A stretch of DNA of 64,000 bases from positions 10,214,271 through 10,278,270 of the forward strand of contig JANAVB010002199.1 of assembly GCA_029216955.1 (NCBI GenBank). Reading direction: 5' to 3'. The first letter of the stretch is position 1. Each line of letters begins with the position of its first letter. This DNA is from Iris pallida (taxonomy: Eukaryota > Streptophyta > Magnoliopsida > Asparagales > Iridaceae). This document shows positions 1 through 13,956 of the stretch, one piece after another. The notes beneath the pieces are model-generated. The model saw only the letters and a program-made list of their open reading frames with translations, had not been told where the DNA came from and did not search any database. The position numbers and the translations under genes were made by a program.

Positions 1-102
1 GAGAATTTTCTTTTGCGGCATATGGACCCAATGCAATATCACACCTCATGAGTCAACTCCGGTTTTGATCACACCGCATTCCGAACAAATGGTATCAGAG
101 CC
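1..102 (+). repeat. Possible end of a copia-type LTR with primer-binding site
   Basis: Bases 90-102 read TGGTATCAGAGCC, a match to the primer-binding site complementary to initiator tRNA-Met used by many plant LTR elements. It is preceded by ...CCGAACA at 81-87, which fits an LTR ending in CA. The LTR body is outside the window and no gag follows, so this is a remnant at best. Confidence 0.35.
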
Positions 103-570
103 CAATATGTAATTTAATTTATGATACATATGTTATGTTGTATATTTAGAAATGTACCTTTGGTAAATGATGTCGATAATTTGTTCATTTTCATAACAGA
201 TGATCTTACTAAAATGCTAATGGCTGCTTCAGTTTACTCAACAGTACAAATACAAGGCTTTCTTCTCCACTTGCCTAAAGAATGAAGCATACACAGATGT
301 TAGTAAAAGCAAATGACTGCATGCCACTTCAAGGGGAGGGGCGCGAGAAATGGAGAGAACAATTAATATGAACTATCACTGGCATGTGTAAACTGTCATA
401 TATCAAAAGGAGTCTTATATATAGCTGAACAAGTTGAAGAGTTTTAACATCATAAGGAGAATCATGAGTACAAGGATACACACATTTAACATCATTGGTA
501 TCATGATTTTGGTACATTATTAATCCAACGGCTGCATATATATATATATATATATATATATTTCCACCCA
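103..570 (-). other. 3' UTR and downstream flank of the TMEM256-like gene
   Basis: After the TAG at 571 the gene strand runs through a (TA)n tract (about 537-560) and then AT-rich DNA with no ORF of interest. No decisive poly(A) signal was identified. Nothing else recognised. Confidence 0.4.
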
Positions 571-670
571 CTAGAAGAGTAAGCTTGCCCAAGCACCAAT
601 AAATGCAAAGCCGCCGAAAGGTGCTAGAGAAGAGTATTTTCTGTCTTCAAGATATGCGACCGTGTAACAC
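571..670 (-). CDS. TMEM256-like gene, exon 5 (last)
   Basis: The acceptor is TTCCAG at 671-676. The exon completes the Thr codon and codes [20 protein letters not shown], then [12 protein letters not shown] and TAG at 573-571. It lies 14 kb from exon 4, yet phase and protein family join perfectly. Confidence 0.93.
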
Positions 671-1591
671 CTGGAAAGAAGCAAGGAAAATTCCTCTTAA
701 TATATTCATTTAAGATATGGAGGAAATTCGGTTGATGTATAAAAGCAGCTGACTGATTAATGACATAGATACAGGTATGCACTTTGCATGGGCATGTCGA
801 GAACTTACAAAAATCCAGATATGAGGATACAAATACATGTATGTATCTTTCTAAGACACACACATGAATAAAGGTGTTGAGTTTGAATTTGTATATTAAG
901 GAACTTAGTAAGTACAAGAAACAGAAAACATAATAGTTATAATACTCTAAATACTATGAGCAAAATATCGAGGAAATTGATAAGTTCATGTGTTTAAACT
1001 AGTGTTTGGACACAGATTTCGATCACATCAACATGGATGGATTTTACATTGACTACAAATTCTAGTAAGAAGTGTCCACATATCATTGACAATGGGGCTA
1101 TTTGGTTGTCTGAACCTTTGGAACTTGGAGCAGCCAAAAATAGAAAAGAAACTACGTGATTAGTCCCATGGCCAACTTTTCCAAGTTCTTGCTCCCTCTT
1201 CCTTCACTTGTTGTATTTGGCAGGAGAAAATTGATCTTGGAACCCAAAAAACTCAAGCATTTGAGATGTTGGGACCTGGGACCCACTTTTCCCTCCATCT
1301 ACAGTTAACTTCTCCAAGTTTCTTCATTTTTGGATTGGAATTTAGCCAAGGAACTCAATGCCTATATGGCATGGGACAAATTCGTGTGGGCCAAGTTCTT
1401 GTCCCCCATCTTCTCCATAACAAAAAAGGAATCTTGGACAAGTACCAAATTCTCCAAGTTCATGGCCAACTTCCATGAACCAAACAGGCCTAAGATATAA
1501 GGCTTATACACGAGAGGACAAATCAAACCCAACTTCTAGCTTAGCTAAATGCCCTGGATCCTGATTACTTCCACAGCTGTCCTATGCGCAC

Positions 1592-1653
<62 letters not shown>

Positions 1654-1752
1654 AAGCAATTGGTAATTGTGACGAACTCGCCTCCACTGAGGCTCGAACT
1701 CCGACCACTTGGGTCGCATGCATCTCTCTTAACCACTATGCTAGAGGTCATT

Positions 1753-1807
<55 letters not shown>

Positions 1808-4800
1808 AAAAGGGTAAATTTTATTCCAATTCAACATATAATCATACAATCATACACTCAGAGTGGGTGTCCCACTCATCAATTCTCCCATCAAACTCAA
1901 TGTTATGGAGGATGCCTACAGGAGGGGTGATAAGCCTCTCGAAGATGCGTCGGTTTCGTTCCCTCCATACATGTCTGACAGCAGCAGTCAGCCGAACTCT
2001 AGCGGTCTTGAACCAGCCCTGCCCTCTCCCTCTTCTGTCCCAAAGCACAGTGATAATATCACCGATCCACTTTCCAGAGTTACATCCACCCAGCGCACTG
2101 CATTGTTCCGACCAGATGTGCCAGGTCACCTCACACTCAAAGAATAAGTGCCTCATAGATTCATTCTTCACACGTCACATAGCACACATTTTGGGTTGGG
2201 TACCTAAATCCCAAACGAAATAAGATGATCTCTCGTCAGCAGGCGGCCCAGTAGCAATCGGTACACACAAAGCTGCATCTTTCTGGCTAGACCCTTACAC
2301 CATATGAACTCATAGTCAACACTAGTAGGGAATTACGCCGTATGAGATTATAGAAGCTTTGAAACCTGAACTCTCCAGAACCCACAGCATCTCCCGACGG
2401 ATCCCAGATCCAGCAATCAGCTGGCAGTGTCGGGTCAATCGTGACCGTACTGATAACCTCTCCAAGCTCCTCAGTATGGCGGTAGGACTCAGGACACCAA
2501 CCACCATTCCGGATAATATGTTGGCAAGTCAGCCCCCTTCCAACCTCCCGGTGCGTCCTGACTCCCAGGATCTCTAACAGAGATTGTCGATCTATCCACG
2601 GATTCCGCCAGAGGTCCGTTCCAGTTCTATCCTTCATGATCCGCCGGATGGCAGAGTTAAGCACCTCTCTGTGCCGCAAGATATGTTTGAAAGTGACGGA
2701 ATTGTTATCAATGTCACAAGTCCAGAAGTTGTCCTGTTTCACATAACTGTTGTGCATCGAGTCGGCCCAGAGGGACCCCTTTTTGATGAATCTCTATGTC
2801 AGCTTCAGCGCCGAGGCCTCCATGATCTCCAACAAGGGTCGAAGTCTCACTCCTCCCTCCTTCCTCGGCCGACAAAGCTGCTTCCAAGAGACCGCATGCA
2901 TACCCCCCCTCCAGATGTAGTCTGCACAAATCCTCTCTACTTTCTTAATGGTAGCAACAGGGATAAGAATAGACTGCAGCCAGAACTGCCCCAGAGCCGA
3001 GATAACCGATCTAACCAACTCGATGCGATCCCAAAAAGATAGACTAGCAGCTTGCCAACCTTCGACCCTCCGCTGGACGTACTCCACCAGACTATAGCAG
3101 TCCTGGTCCCGAGCATAGTTGACTGTCAAAGGAACCCCTAGATATTTCACTAGGAGATCACTCCTCTCCACACCCAAAGCATCGGCTCGTTATTCCTTCT
3201 GGGGGCAAAGAAAACTGAAGTAAACCCGGCTCTCTCCCTGTTCATTTGAAGCCCTGTAAGTGTTTCCAGCTCATCCATAATCTCCGAGATCGTGTGCATA
3301 CCCTCCATAGAAGGCTGTATGAATACCAGGAGGTCGTCGGCATATATGAGGTGGGTGACCGGTGGCTCGACTCTCCTGAACAGTGGGACCGGCCTCCCAC
3401 TATGTACCGCCATGTCCATCAAGCAAGTGAAGTACTCCATGACAAGCGTGAGGAAGTAAGGCGACAGAGGGTCACCTTGCCGGAGTCCACGGTTGCTGTG
3501 GAAGAACCCGTAGCGGTACCCTGGATGAGGACAGAAGGTGGGAGACGTGATGCATTCCCGAATCCTCGCTACCCAGCAATCATCGAACCCCATAGCAGTC
3601 AGCAGGTGGCACAAAAAATCCCTATTGACCATGTCATAGGCCTTCCTCAGATCCAGCTTCATACACGCCTTCTCCCCTCCTGGTTTGTTAAAGTCCCTCA
3701 CCATCTCATGTGCAAGTAGGCTATGCTCAACAATCGATCTCCCCTTAATGAAAGCGCCTGGTTCGGAGAGACTAAGTCCTGCATTATCCCCTCCACACGC
3801 CGGCACATGAGGTGCGTAATTATTTTGTAGAGGTAATTACAACACGCAATAGGCCTGAAATTCGCCAACGATGTCGAACCCTCCTTCTTTGGCACAAGTG
3901 TCAAGAAGGTGTGGTTCAGCTCCTACAGCAGCTTCCTCTCGGTGAAGAACTCCTGAACCGCCTCGAGAACCGAAAACTTCAGAATATCCCAGTGGCGTTT
4001 GTAGAACCCACTGCTAAAACCATCCGGTCCTGGAGCTTTGTTGGGATCCGCCTTCATGATTATAGCCTCCACCTCCTCCATAGTAACAGGGGCAAGTAGA
4101 AGGCTATTCCCATAGGGTGTCACCAGCCTCTTCGTAACTACATCCGGGAACGCAGACAGATAGTCAGTCTGAAAATATAACTCAGAGTAGTACCTGACAG
4201 CCTCTCCTTGGATCTTTGACGGCTCCCCCACCAGATTACCCTCTACATCGAGCAGCTGAGAAATATTGTTCCAATGCTGTCTAGTCCGAATGACATCATA
4301 AAAGAACTTGGAACATCGGTCACCATCCTTAAGCTAGGAACATTGCCGCATAAATCTCCTTCTGCAAACGCAGAATATTGACTTCCCCGATCAGCTCCTC
4401 TCTAGCCGCTAGGTCTCCGTTCATCATATCATATTGCATAGAATGCTGGATGGTCCGTAGCTTCGCCTCCTTATCTTCTAGTGAGGTCTTGGGCAATTCC
4501 TTCACCCAGCTCCGGACAGCCTTCTTCGTGGACTTGAGCAGATGCACCATACGATACTGAGCCGAACCCGCCTGGTGGGTAGTAAGCCCCTCCGTAACAG
4601 CCTCCAAGTAACCCTCTGAAAGATACCAGTTGTTGTTGTACCGGAAGGGGCGCGACCTCACAGTAGGCCGGTCTGTGAAGCCAACCCTGATGGGAGAATG
4701 GTCGCTCGTCCCAGCGGCCAGACCCTCAGCCAAAAGAATTAAGGAAGCGACGGAACTACTCCCCGTTGTCCAGAGCTCTATACAACTGGCAAGCAACCCT

Positions 4801-7389
4801 GTTACGGACTGCTTTGTTATGTCAGGTCCAGATATGTCCTGAGCGCGACAGTCCTTGAAATCCCGCCTGGAGAAGGCATCTCTGGAAGTCATACAAGATC
4901 GAATCTGGAACCGGTCTGCCACCCACCTTCTCCCCTCTGTAAAGTAGGACGTTGAATTCACCTATCAGGAGAAGCGGAAGATGCGAGGAGTCAGCAGCGG
5001 CAGCTACTCTGGATATGTCACTCCACAAGGCCTCCCGACGCTGTCTGTCGTTGTGGATGTACACCGCTCCCAGCAAGAACCGAAAACCACTCTTATTCGT
5101 GAAAGAGATGGCAATCAGCTACTTCGACATCAAGATCAAGTCCCCATCCCAACTCTTTGAATTCCATCTGACCCAGATCCTTGCCATGTCGCAAATTGCC
5201 AAGTTGTGGAGTTGGACCCAATGAGAGGGGGTCCGTCGGACAAGAATCGTATTCCCTTTAATTTTGGTCTCCAGCAGGACAAAGATGTCACACTTCTCCC
5301 TTTATAAGACCTCATATATCTCCCTCCATCTCCCTAACAAACACGCACCCTCACGTTCCAGGCGATTACCGCCATTAATTATTAAGGGAGAGGTTCCCCT
5401 GTACGTCACCTGGACTGGCACCCGGGGGTGGTACCACATACGTCGCTTTCATATCATCCTCCACCCCAGCAGTAGGGGCATGCTGGGTCGCTGCTTGGGA
5501 GAGCATCAAAGCCCAAGCTGGGTTGTCCACACATAGCGCCCGACTCCTATCAGAGGAAAGTCCCCCATCCCTTGGGGGACCATCTCGCAGTGGTCCAGCA
5601 CGTCTCTTCCTGCTGTAAACTCTCTCCTCAGAAGATCCGCCATCTCCACGCTCCTCTCTTTCCGAAGCCACCATGCCTCTGGTGACCATACTCCTCTGCA
5701 CCGAGAAGGTGACCATAGCCCCACCAGGGTGTACCGGCTGGGGCGAAATAGTCAGGCTCCGACCCCTAGCCTCCTCCATCGTTCGGTCCCCCTCCTACAT
5801 GATATCCTCCGCTCTGTCGTCCGCGGATAAAGACTCCATCGCCCTTGATGGGCCAAGCACCTCAGTAGGGGGCGGAGTCGACCCCGACTGTGAACCTCCT
5901 GACGGGCATGTACTGTCCAGATGCCCGAAGCAAGCGCAATGTGAACAGGTTGGAGGAACCCATTCGTACTCCACCTTCTAGGTTATGACCTCTCCAGAAG
6001 GCACTTCATACTCCAATAAACTCGGTAACTCCCCGCCAGTCCGGATTTCAACAAATATCCGGACATACATCAGCCTCGATCGAAAAGCTGTAGCATTATC
6101 AGCCTTGATCGGTGTGCCTACCAAGCTGGCTAGCCGCATCAGCAATGGAATGCTCCAAAATCGTACCAGAAACTCCGGGAAGCGTATCCAAACAGGAATG
6201 GCATTCAAGACTTCCTTCTCACAGCGCAAATCAGGAGTCCACTCTTTCAGAATGATTAACCTGCCATCAAAAGTCCACGGACCTCCTTGCAAGATCCTGG
6301 TGACATCTTCCGCTAGCCCAAACTTCACATAGCAGAAGCCATTTTCCCTAGCAAATATATCCATACTACCATTTGGCTGCCAGACACGCGTCGCATACCC
6401 CCGGATCTGTCCATAGAATGGCTTATTTCCCAGGACGTACAGAACCAGCGTATTTTTCCAGAAGGCAGTCACCTTCTCAATCTCCTCTGCAGGAAACGAG
6501 GCCGGAAAGCCACTCCCTACCTTCTTCGGCGGCACGAACTCCATAGATGAGAGGCTTTTTGGACCCACCGGTTTGCAAATATCAGCCCAGGACCTTCCCG
6601 TTGGACGGAAAACGAAGGACTACACCAGGTGGAGATGACCCTGTACCCTGACCTCCCAGGTCAACCGCTTTACCCTTGCCTTTTTCCGTCGCAGTCGTCT
6701 TGGGGTGCCAACCAACAGATCTTCCAACGGAACCATTCCCCGCCCTGACAGAGGCCGCAGGGCCACGAGACGTCGTCTGCAATCTCGAACCATGCGTCTG
6801 CGACCTCGACCCCTCTCCAACTCTCCTTTCCGGAGTGTAGCGTGCCTTTTGGGGACTCTGCACTCCCTCCACCTTACCCCTAGCCTTAGCTCCCCGCCTT
6901 CTCGTAACTGCCGTCCAGCCTCCGCCCTCCATAGATCCACCCGTAGATCCAGATCCATGTTAGAAATTCGACGTTTCCGACAGGTCGGGAACCCATCGGT
7001 CAGCCCCGTTCCCCGTCGTCGTCTCCGTCGACCGGTCGCCCGTAGCCACACCACCGCCACCGCCGGCTGCGGCCTTGCCGGTGCCGCCCTTGGCCTTGCC
7101 GCCCCCGCCGGAGCCTCCGATGTCCGTGCCACCACCGCCCTCCTCAGCATCACCCACTGCCCTAGCGCCCCCGACACCTGCGCTACCACCGCCAGGTCCA
7201 CCGCCGCCTGCGCCAGCCCCGGTCGGCCCTCCCCCCGCCGCTCCCGCCATCCCCGGTCGGCCCTCCCTCCGCCGCTCCGACCCTAGCCGCACCCCCCCCC
7301 CCCCCCCCGCCGGAGACGCCAGGGTCCCACGCGGGGGGAACCCTCGCTGCGATCGCCAGAACCCTCACCCATTATATATATTTTTTCCC

Positions 7390-7448
<59 letters not shown>

Positions 7449-10400
7449 GGGGGGGGGGGCCCGGATCGGGAGCCCTGTCGCCCTCGGCAGTTGGATCGAG
7501 CGGACGCACGCGCGGGCCCCCCCGATCCGATGGTGCGATCCGCACCCTATATATGTGTGTGTCTGTGTGCGCGCGCGCCTTACTAGATACTACCCACTGG
7601 GAAAAAAAAAGGCTGCATATTTTAAGCTTTTAGGTCAACTGCAATGAACCCAGCAAGGACCTCCATTTCACCAACATAATTGGATGTTTTCAGGTTAATA
7701 GTGCAAATTATGATGAGATAGGAGTAGACAATATTGGGTTTGCATGTGCACGTGATATAAATGTCTTGTGGCAACAGCAAGAAGAAAGAAAGAAAGACGT
7801 TACCAGACAGAAAACACGAAGGCTGGAACATTAACTAACTAATATTTAAGATATTCTGATAGATGTACTAAGCTATTAGAAAGTGAAGCAGAATTTGCAC
7901 ACTAGTTGTAGGAATCAATTTCTATGTTTCGCATGAATGGACTACAGCATGCCGCTTTCCTACTGATAAGAAAGGAAGAATAGCACATCTTCCCAGATTG
8001 TGGTTATGCAAGCCAAGTTTTTGTTAGGAGGCTTAGAACATGATATGAGCCCTTAAGCATAGAACGATAAATATAGGGCCTGAACCGTGGACCTCCCAAT
8101 AGCACCCTATGAGCCCACATTAATGGATCCAACTTGATACCATGTATATTTGTAACTGAATCGGCTCTTTATGCCGATTATTGGAGCTCTCCACGAGGGT
8201 ATCCCTCAATATCAGCTCTCATTTACACCCTATAAAAGGCACACAATCGAAGGAGGAAAGGTATGCAATGACTTACCTATCTATACATTCCCCCTCTAAA
8301 AGTCTCTTGACTGAATTAAGCAATGGATGAATCCCGCCAAGGGCACACCCCGCCAAATCATTTTGCAGGTCCACCTTTTGGTTGTCTCAATTGAAGCTGA
8401 TGTGGTTCATCGGACTTCCATGTTCATAGCAGCAACAGAGAGAATCCAGAAGCATGAGGAAAGTGAGAAAGAGATGACTTAACTGTACCTCATGGTTGAT
8501 ACTATCCTAGGTTCCAATCCAGCGAGGAAGACCTACTTGCCAAATATCAAGTGACACCTAGTCGGGATCTACGCTAGTTCACCCTAGAAATTCAAATAAT
8601 AGATGCAAAATATACTAAGAAGATAACTCCCCTAAGTTCCCAAGTAAATTTCACAAAAAAGTTGATTCTCATCCAAATTTGCCATGTGCAAGCTCTTTTG
8701 TGTATCAAGGATATTTTATTTGACTTCATCCACCAAACTCAAGAAGTTTATTAATTGAACTTGTTACAAGCACACGTGTCAGGGCAAAAAACGTTCTTGA
8801 ATGATTTCCTCTCCCTTCTTTCACTGATGCTCGCTCTACTCCAGACTGTTGGAATTTCCGACTTAATTGCATCATTATTTGCTAAAATAATGAGTGTGGT
8901 AGTTTGAAGTAACAACCGCTCAATTATCTGTAAAGATAGTATGATTATTGGAGTTTATTAGTTGTATAGTTTGTATTTTTAGGAGGTTTGTTTCCCTTAA
9001 AATCAGGGTCTAGTTATGTGTAGGTTTTTCCTCCTTTAATTCTTCTTCTGTAAGCTCTATAAAGAGGCATCCATGTATAGAAGTTTTAATCAACAAGGAG
9101 AAAACACTTCTACATAATTCATATGGTATCAGACCCAAGTTCCATTTACTTCTTGTTTTAGCTTTTTAACCCTAGTCCATCTTCTCACACAAACCAGACA
9201 CCTATCTCACCCAACCAGAGAATCATGTCTGATCTCTCATCTGAATCCTCTCCTTCCACGGCCACAAAACCTGCTAGACAAAAAATCGCCCATTCCGAAA
9301 CTCATTTGTCCATATAACAACCATTCGGCTCAATGAAGACAATTTTCTGAGGTGGTCACAGTCCGCTAGAATGTATATTCACGGAAGAGGGAAGATTGGA
9401 TACTTAACTGGAGAAATCAAGGCTCCTGAGAAGACATACTCGACCTATGCAACATGGGATGTGGAGAATTTCATGATTATGGCATGGCTTGTTAATGCCA
9501 TTTTGTTAATACCATGGAAGAATGAGATTAGCGCTAATTATATGTGCTATTCGACTGCTAAAGAACTCTGGAATGATGTCAATTAAATGTATTCTAAACT
9601 TGGCAACCAATCCCAGATATATGAGTTTTGCACCTGAAACTTGGTGACGTTGAACAAGGTGATAGCAGCATGACCAAGTACTTCAAAACCTTAAAGGTTT
9701 ATGGCAAGACCTAGACCTACTATGAATGGAAAAGCACTGATAATTTTAATCACAACAAGAAGATAGAAGATAGTGGAGAGTGCAGGAATTTTTAAATTCT
9801 TGGTTGGTTTCAATGTCGTGTTTGACGAAGTCAGGGGTAGGATCATTGGTAGAAAGCCCCTGCCCTCAATCGGAGAAGTGTTTTCTGAAGTTCAGCGTGA
9901 GGAAAGCTGCCAAAGTGTTATGTTGGGCAAGAGGGAGTAGCGGATCCGTAGAGACCTCTGCTTTGGCTAATGCTACTAACCGATCATACAACACATTCAG
10001 CGAAGGAATGATGAACGACCACGGTTTGGTGCGATTACTGCAGCAAACCGCGCCACACTCGAGAAACCTGCTGGAAGCTCCACGAGAAACCTGCTGATTG
10101 AAAGAGTAAAGCCTGGTGATGGACAGAGTTGTGCCCTTCCCACAGCAAAGACTGTGGAGACCAATTTTCTGAGCAAGGAGTAGATTGGACCATCTTCTCC
10201 AACTGCTAAAGTCCAATTCACCATCTGATACTCCTATAAGTTCTCTTACACAAGCAGGTAGTATTCCTAGTGGTAATTCTATTCATTCACCCTTTGCACC
10301 ATGGATCATCGATTCTAGTGCATCTGATCACATGACCAATATCTTCCATTATTTAAATCTTATTTCCCTCATCTTGATAATACAAAGGTTAAGATTGCAG

Positions 10401-13400
10401 ATGGGAGCATTTCACATATTGCTGGAAAAGATTCAATTGAAATTTCAGAAAAAATAGTATTAAAGCCTGTCCTTCATGTTCCTAAATTTTCTTGTAACCT
10501 TTTATGTGTTGGTAAATTATCCCGAGATTCTAACTGTTGTGTCACCTTTTTTGATTCTCAGTGTGAATTTCAGAACCAGAACTTATGGATGATGATTGGA
10601 AGTGCTAGGATGGTTGTTGGTCTTTACTATTTCAATGACAATCTTATCAACAATAAACAAGCTCATGGCTTACAGAGTAGTATCAGTTCAATCCCTGTGC
10701 ATGATCAAGTAATAATTTGGCACCTTAGACTAGGACATCATAGTTTATATTATTTAAAACATTTATTTCCAAGTTTATTTAAAGGTTTGGATTGTACCTC
10801 TTTTAATTATGAAACTTGTTATTTATCAAAAAAGTCATCGACTTTCATTCAAGTCATCGAATTTCATTCAAGTCAAAACCTTATTGCGCTTCCAAACCAT
10901 TTTACTTAATTCATAGTTCTGTTTGAGACCCCTCAAAAACTACGACCTCAACTGGAAAAGGATGTTTTGTGACTTTCATATATGACCATACTAATCTTTG
11001 TTGAATATATCTGATGAGTGAAAAATCTCAAGTTGAAAATTTGTTTAAATTTTTTAATAGTATGATTGAAAATCATTTTCAAATAAAAATTACGATCTTT
11101 CGAAGTAAAAATGGTACAAAACAATTTAATAATCGTTTAGGAATTTTTAAAAGAAAAAGGAATTCAACATCAGTCACTTGTCGAGATACTCCTCAACAAA
11201 ATGGGATTGTTAAAAGAAAAAATCATCACTTACTTGAACTTGGTAGGGCTATAATATTTTAATGAATATTCCAAAATACCTATGGGGAGATACTATTTTG
11301 ACTGCTTGTTATCTCATTAATAGAATGCCTACACATCTTTACAATTATGCACACCTTTATAGACTATAAAAAAAATAGCTTTCCTGATTTTGGTTAACTA
11401 CATATTTACCTCTTAATATTTGGATGTATGGTTTTTGTTCATATTCCTAGTCATTTACCATCTAAATTTGATCCTAGAGCTGAAATTTGTGTTTTTATTG
11501 GGTATGCTCCAAATAGAAAAGGGTATAAATGTTTTAATCCCAAAACAAGGAAAAACCATATTAGTATAGACGTTGTTTTAATTGGAAATTCACCTTCAGC
11601 CAAATTCCTCTTCGCGAGGAGAAATTTGGTAACGACGAATGAAGATCAGTTTTGGCAAACATCTACACCAATACCTAGTATTTTTTTTTCTCACAAATTG
11701 ACACATCAGTAAACAACTTTGTTTCCCACAAGTTGGCACATCACTAAAAAAAAACCAGGGAAAAGAAAGTTCTAATAATGAAAATGAAGCTAATCTTAAT
11801 CTATCTTTGTCAAACATACCTATAACACAAGCATGAGAGAAAGCAGGAAAATCACCATCCTTTTGAGCTTCGTGTTTACACTAGAGAAAGGTTTCATCTT
11901 AATAGTGAAAATTATCCCACAATCCTAGAGCAAGGTCAATCATCATCTCCCAGCTCTGAAAATCCAGGTAATATTCCTACTCCTATACCTCTTTCAGACC
12001 TTGATTTACCCATAGCACTTAGAAAAGGTGTAAAAACATGTATCAAGCATCATATTGCCCAATATTCATCCTATGATAAATTCTCAGATAGCCATAAAGC
12101 CTTCACATCAAACATTTTTCGTTTGTTCCGAGAACTATTCAGGAAGCAATATATCATCCAGATTGGACGTTAGCAGTTCTAGAAGAAATGAATGCTTAAA
12201 AAAAATGGCACTTTGGAGGTTGCTGATCTACCAAAGGGCAAGAAAACAGTCGGGTGTAAATGTGTGTTTACAATTAAATGCAAGGCTGATGATAGCATCG
12301 AAAGGTACAAAGCGAGAATAGTGGCCAAGGGATTTATGCAGACCTATGGAATTGACTACCAGGAAACTTTTGCTCCAGTAGCCAAGGTAAATTCAAACCG
12401 AATCTTACTTTCTCTATTTGCACTTAACTGGCCTTTACACAAGTTGGATGTACAAAATGTGTTCTTAATGGAGATCTAGAGGAGGAGGCTTTTATGAAAT
12501 TGCCACCTGGTTTTGAAGGTAAACGTGAAAGTGAGAAGGTATGTAGACTAAGAAAGTCTTGGTATGGACTTAAACAATCTCCGAGAGCTTGGTTCTAACG
12601 GTTTGGGAGAGCTGTAAAGGGTCATAATTACTATCAAAGTCAAGATGATCACACAATGTTTTATAGGCACGCAATTGAAGGAAACATTGCTACCCTAAAT
12701 GTTTATGTAGATGATATCATTCTTATGGGTGATGATGTTTTGGAACTTGAAAGATTAAGGAAAGTGCTTGCCGATGATTTTGAGATTAAAGACTTAAGGT
12801 CTTTGAAATATTTTCTTGGTATGGAATTTGCTAGGTCTAAGAAAGGGATTTTCGTTTCCTATATATTTATATATATATATATACTTGACTTACTGGGAGA
12901 AACAGGTTCGCTAGGGTGTAAAGCTGTCGAGACACCTATATTAACTTGAAGTTGCACCCTGCCAAGAAGGAAGTAGTCAGCAAAGATCTATTTCAGTGTC
13001 TGGTAGGAAAACTAATGTACCTCTCCCACACTCGTCCTAACATAGCTTTTGCAGTTAATATGGGGAGTCAGTTTATGCACTCACCAGGTCTAGAACATTT
13101 TGATGCTGCCTATAGAATTCTGAGATACCTGAAAGGAACTCAGGGAAGGGCCTATTATTTTAAAATCATGGACATCTACAAGTGAAAGTTTATATTAATG
13201 CAGCTTGGGCTGGAAGTGTAACAGATAAACGTATTAAATGGTCAACATCCGGTGTACTGTACTTTTGAGGTAATATGGTTACTTGGCATAGCAAGAAGAG
13301 AGAGTGGTGGCTAGTAGTAGTCCTGAGGCAAAATTTAGAGCAATTGCTCATGGGATCTGTGAAGTTTGTCTAAGAATTTAAAGGCCATACATTCGGATGG

Positions 13401-13912
13401 CATTAGGAGTGTTAGGGAATCGAAAGAGAACTTTAAATGCCATAGCATCATGATAGATTGAATTGCACAGTAAGGTTTGTAAGAGAATATAAAATCACTC
13501 AATTTTCTTTCATTATATTTTAGGTAGTTTTTTAGGCTAATGGAATTTGAATAAAGTTAGGATATGAGTGTTGAGAAGTTGATGCCATACTAAAGTCAAA
13601 GAAGTTAGAGCTTCAACATGAGGGGAAACTTTCTTATTCAATAGCTAGTCAGACTTATATAACAATTGATGGATTTTCTTACTGCTATGGAACACTTGCA
13701 GTGGATATAAGGCTGGTGTTGCATAAAGAAGAAAACAGGCTCCAGTTTTGAAGCAACCTGTCCATAAATGGGTACAACTACAGTGTTGCTCGACAGTGAC
13801 AAAATGGTAAATAGAAAACAACAAAAATTGGTTCATTCTCAAGGGGTGGTGGGAAGGGGTGGAAATGGTCTGCAGATGCCAAAAAGAGATCGTTGTTCAC
13901 CCAAAACAACAG

Positions 13913-13956
<44 letters not shown>

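Larger units (their letters stand above)
1803..7366 (-). mobile_element. L1-type LINE, degenerate, near full length
   Basis: A non-LTR retrotransposon on the minus strand, in the same sense as the host gene. Order on that strand: GC-rich 5' region (about 7366-6930), ORF1 with a DUF4283-type domain and CCHC zinc knuckle, then ORF2 with endonuclease, reverse transcriptase (YADD) and a C-terminal zinc-binding region. The length of about 5.6 kb is usual for plant L1 elements. Frames change many times and there are several stops, so it is dead. Both ends abut (TA)n tracts (1757-1802 and 7388-7444), which hides any target duplication. It lies inside the 14-kb intron. Confidence 0.88.
8847..13400 (+). 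mobile_element. Degenerate Ty1/copia element, 3' LTR not found
   Basis: It has a 5' LTR, a primer-binding site, and remains of gag, protease, integrase, reverse transcriptase and RNase H in copia order on the plus strand. The element is antisense to the host gene and sits in its intron 4. Coding similarity ends at about 13380 inside RNase H and no second copy of the LTR start TGTTGGAATTTCC follows, so the 3' end is missing or decayed beyond recognition. Confidence 0.82.

Noticed and set aside
1691..1743. Functional tRNA gene
   Set aside because: A and B boxes are present but the cloverleaf and acceptor stem are not, and a poly(A) tail follows; it is a SINE.
1549..2223. Plus-strand ORF of 224 codons starting with Ile/Tyr and Phe runs
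   Set aside because: Its start is the TA and T tracts and the rest is antisense to LINE ORF2.
6705..7647. Long Arg-, Pro- and Ala-rich plus-strand ORFs
   Set aside because: They are antisense shadows of the GC-rich LINE ORF1 and then run through a (TA)n tract.
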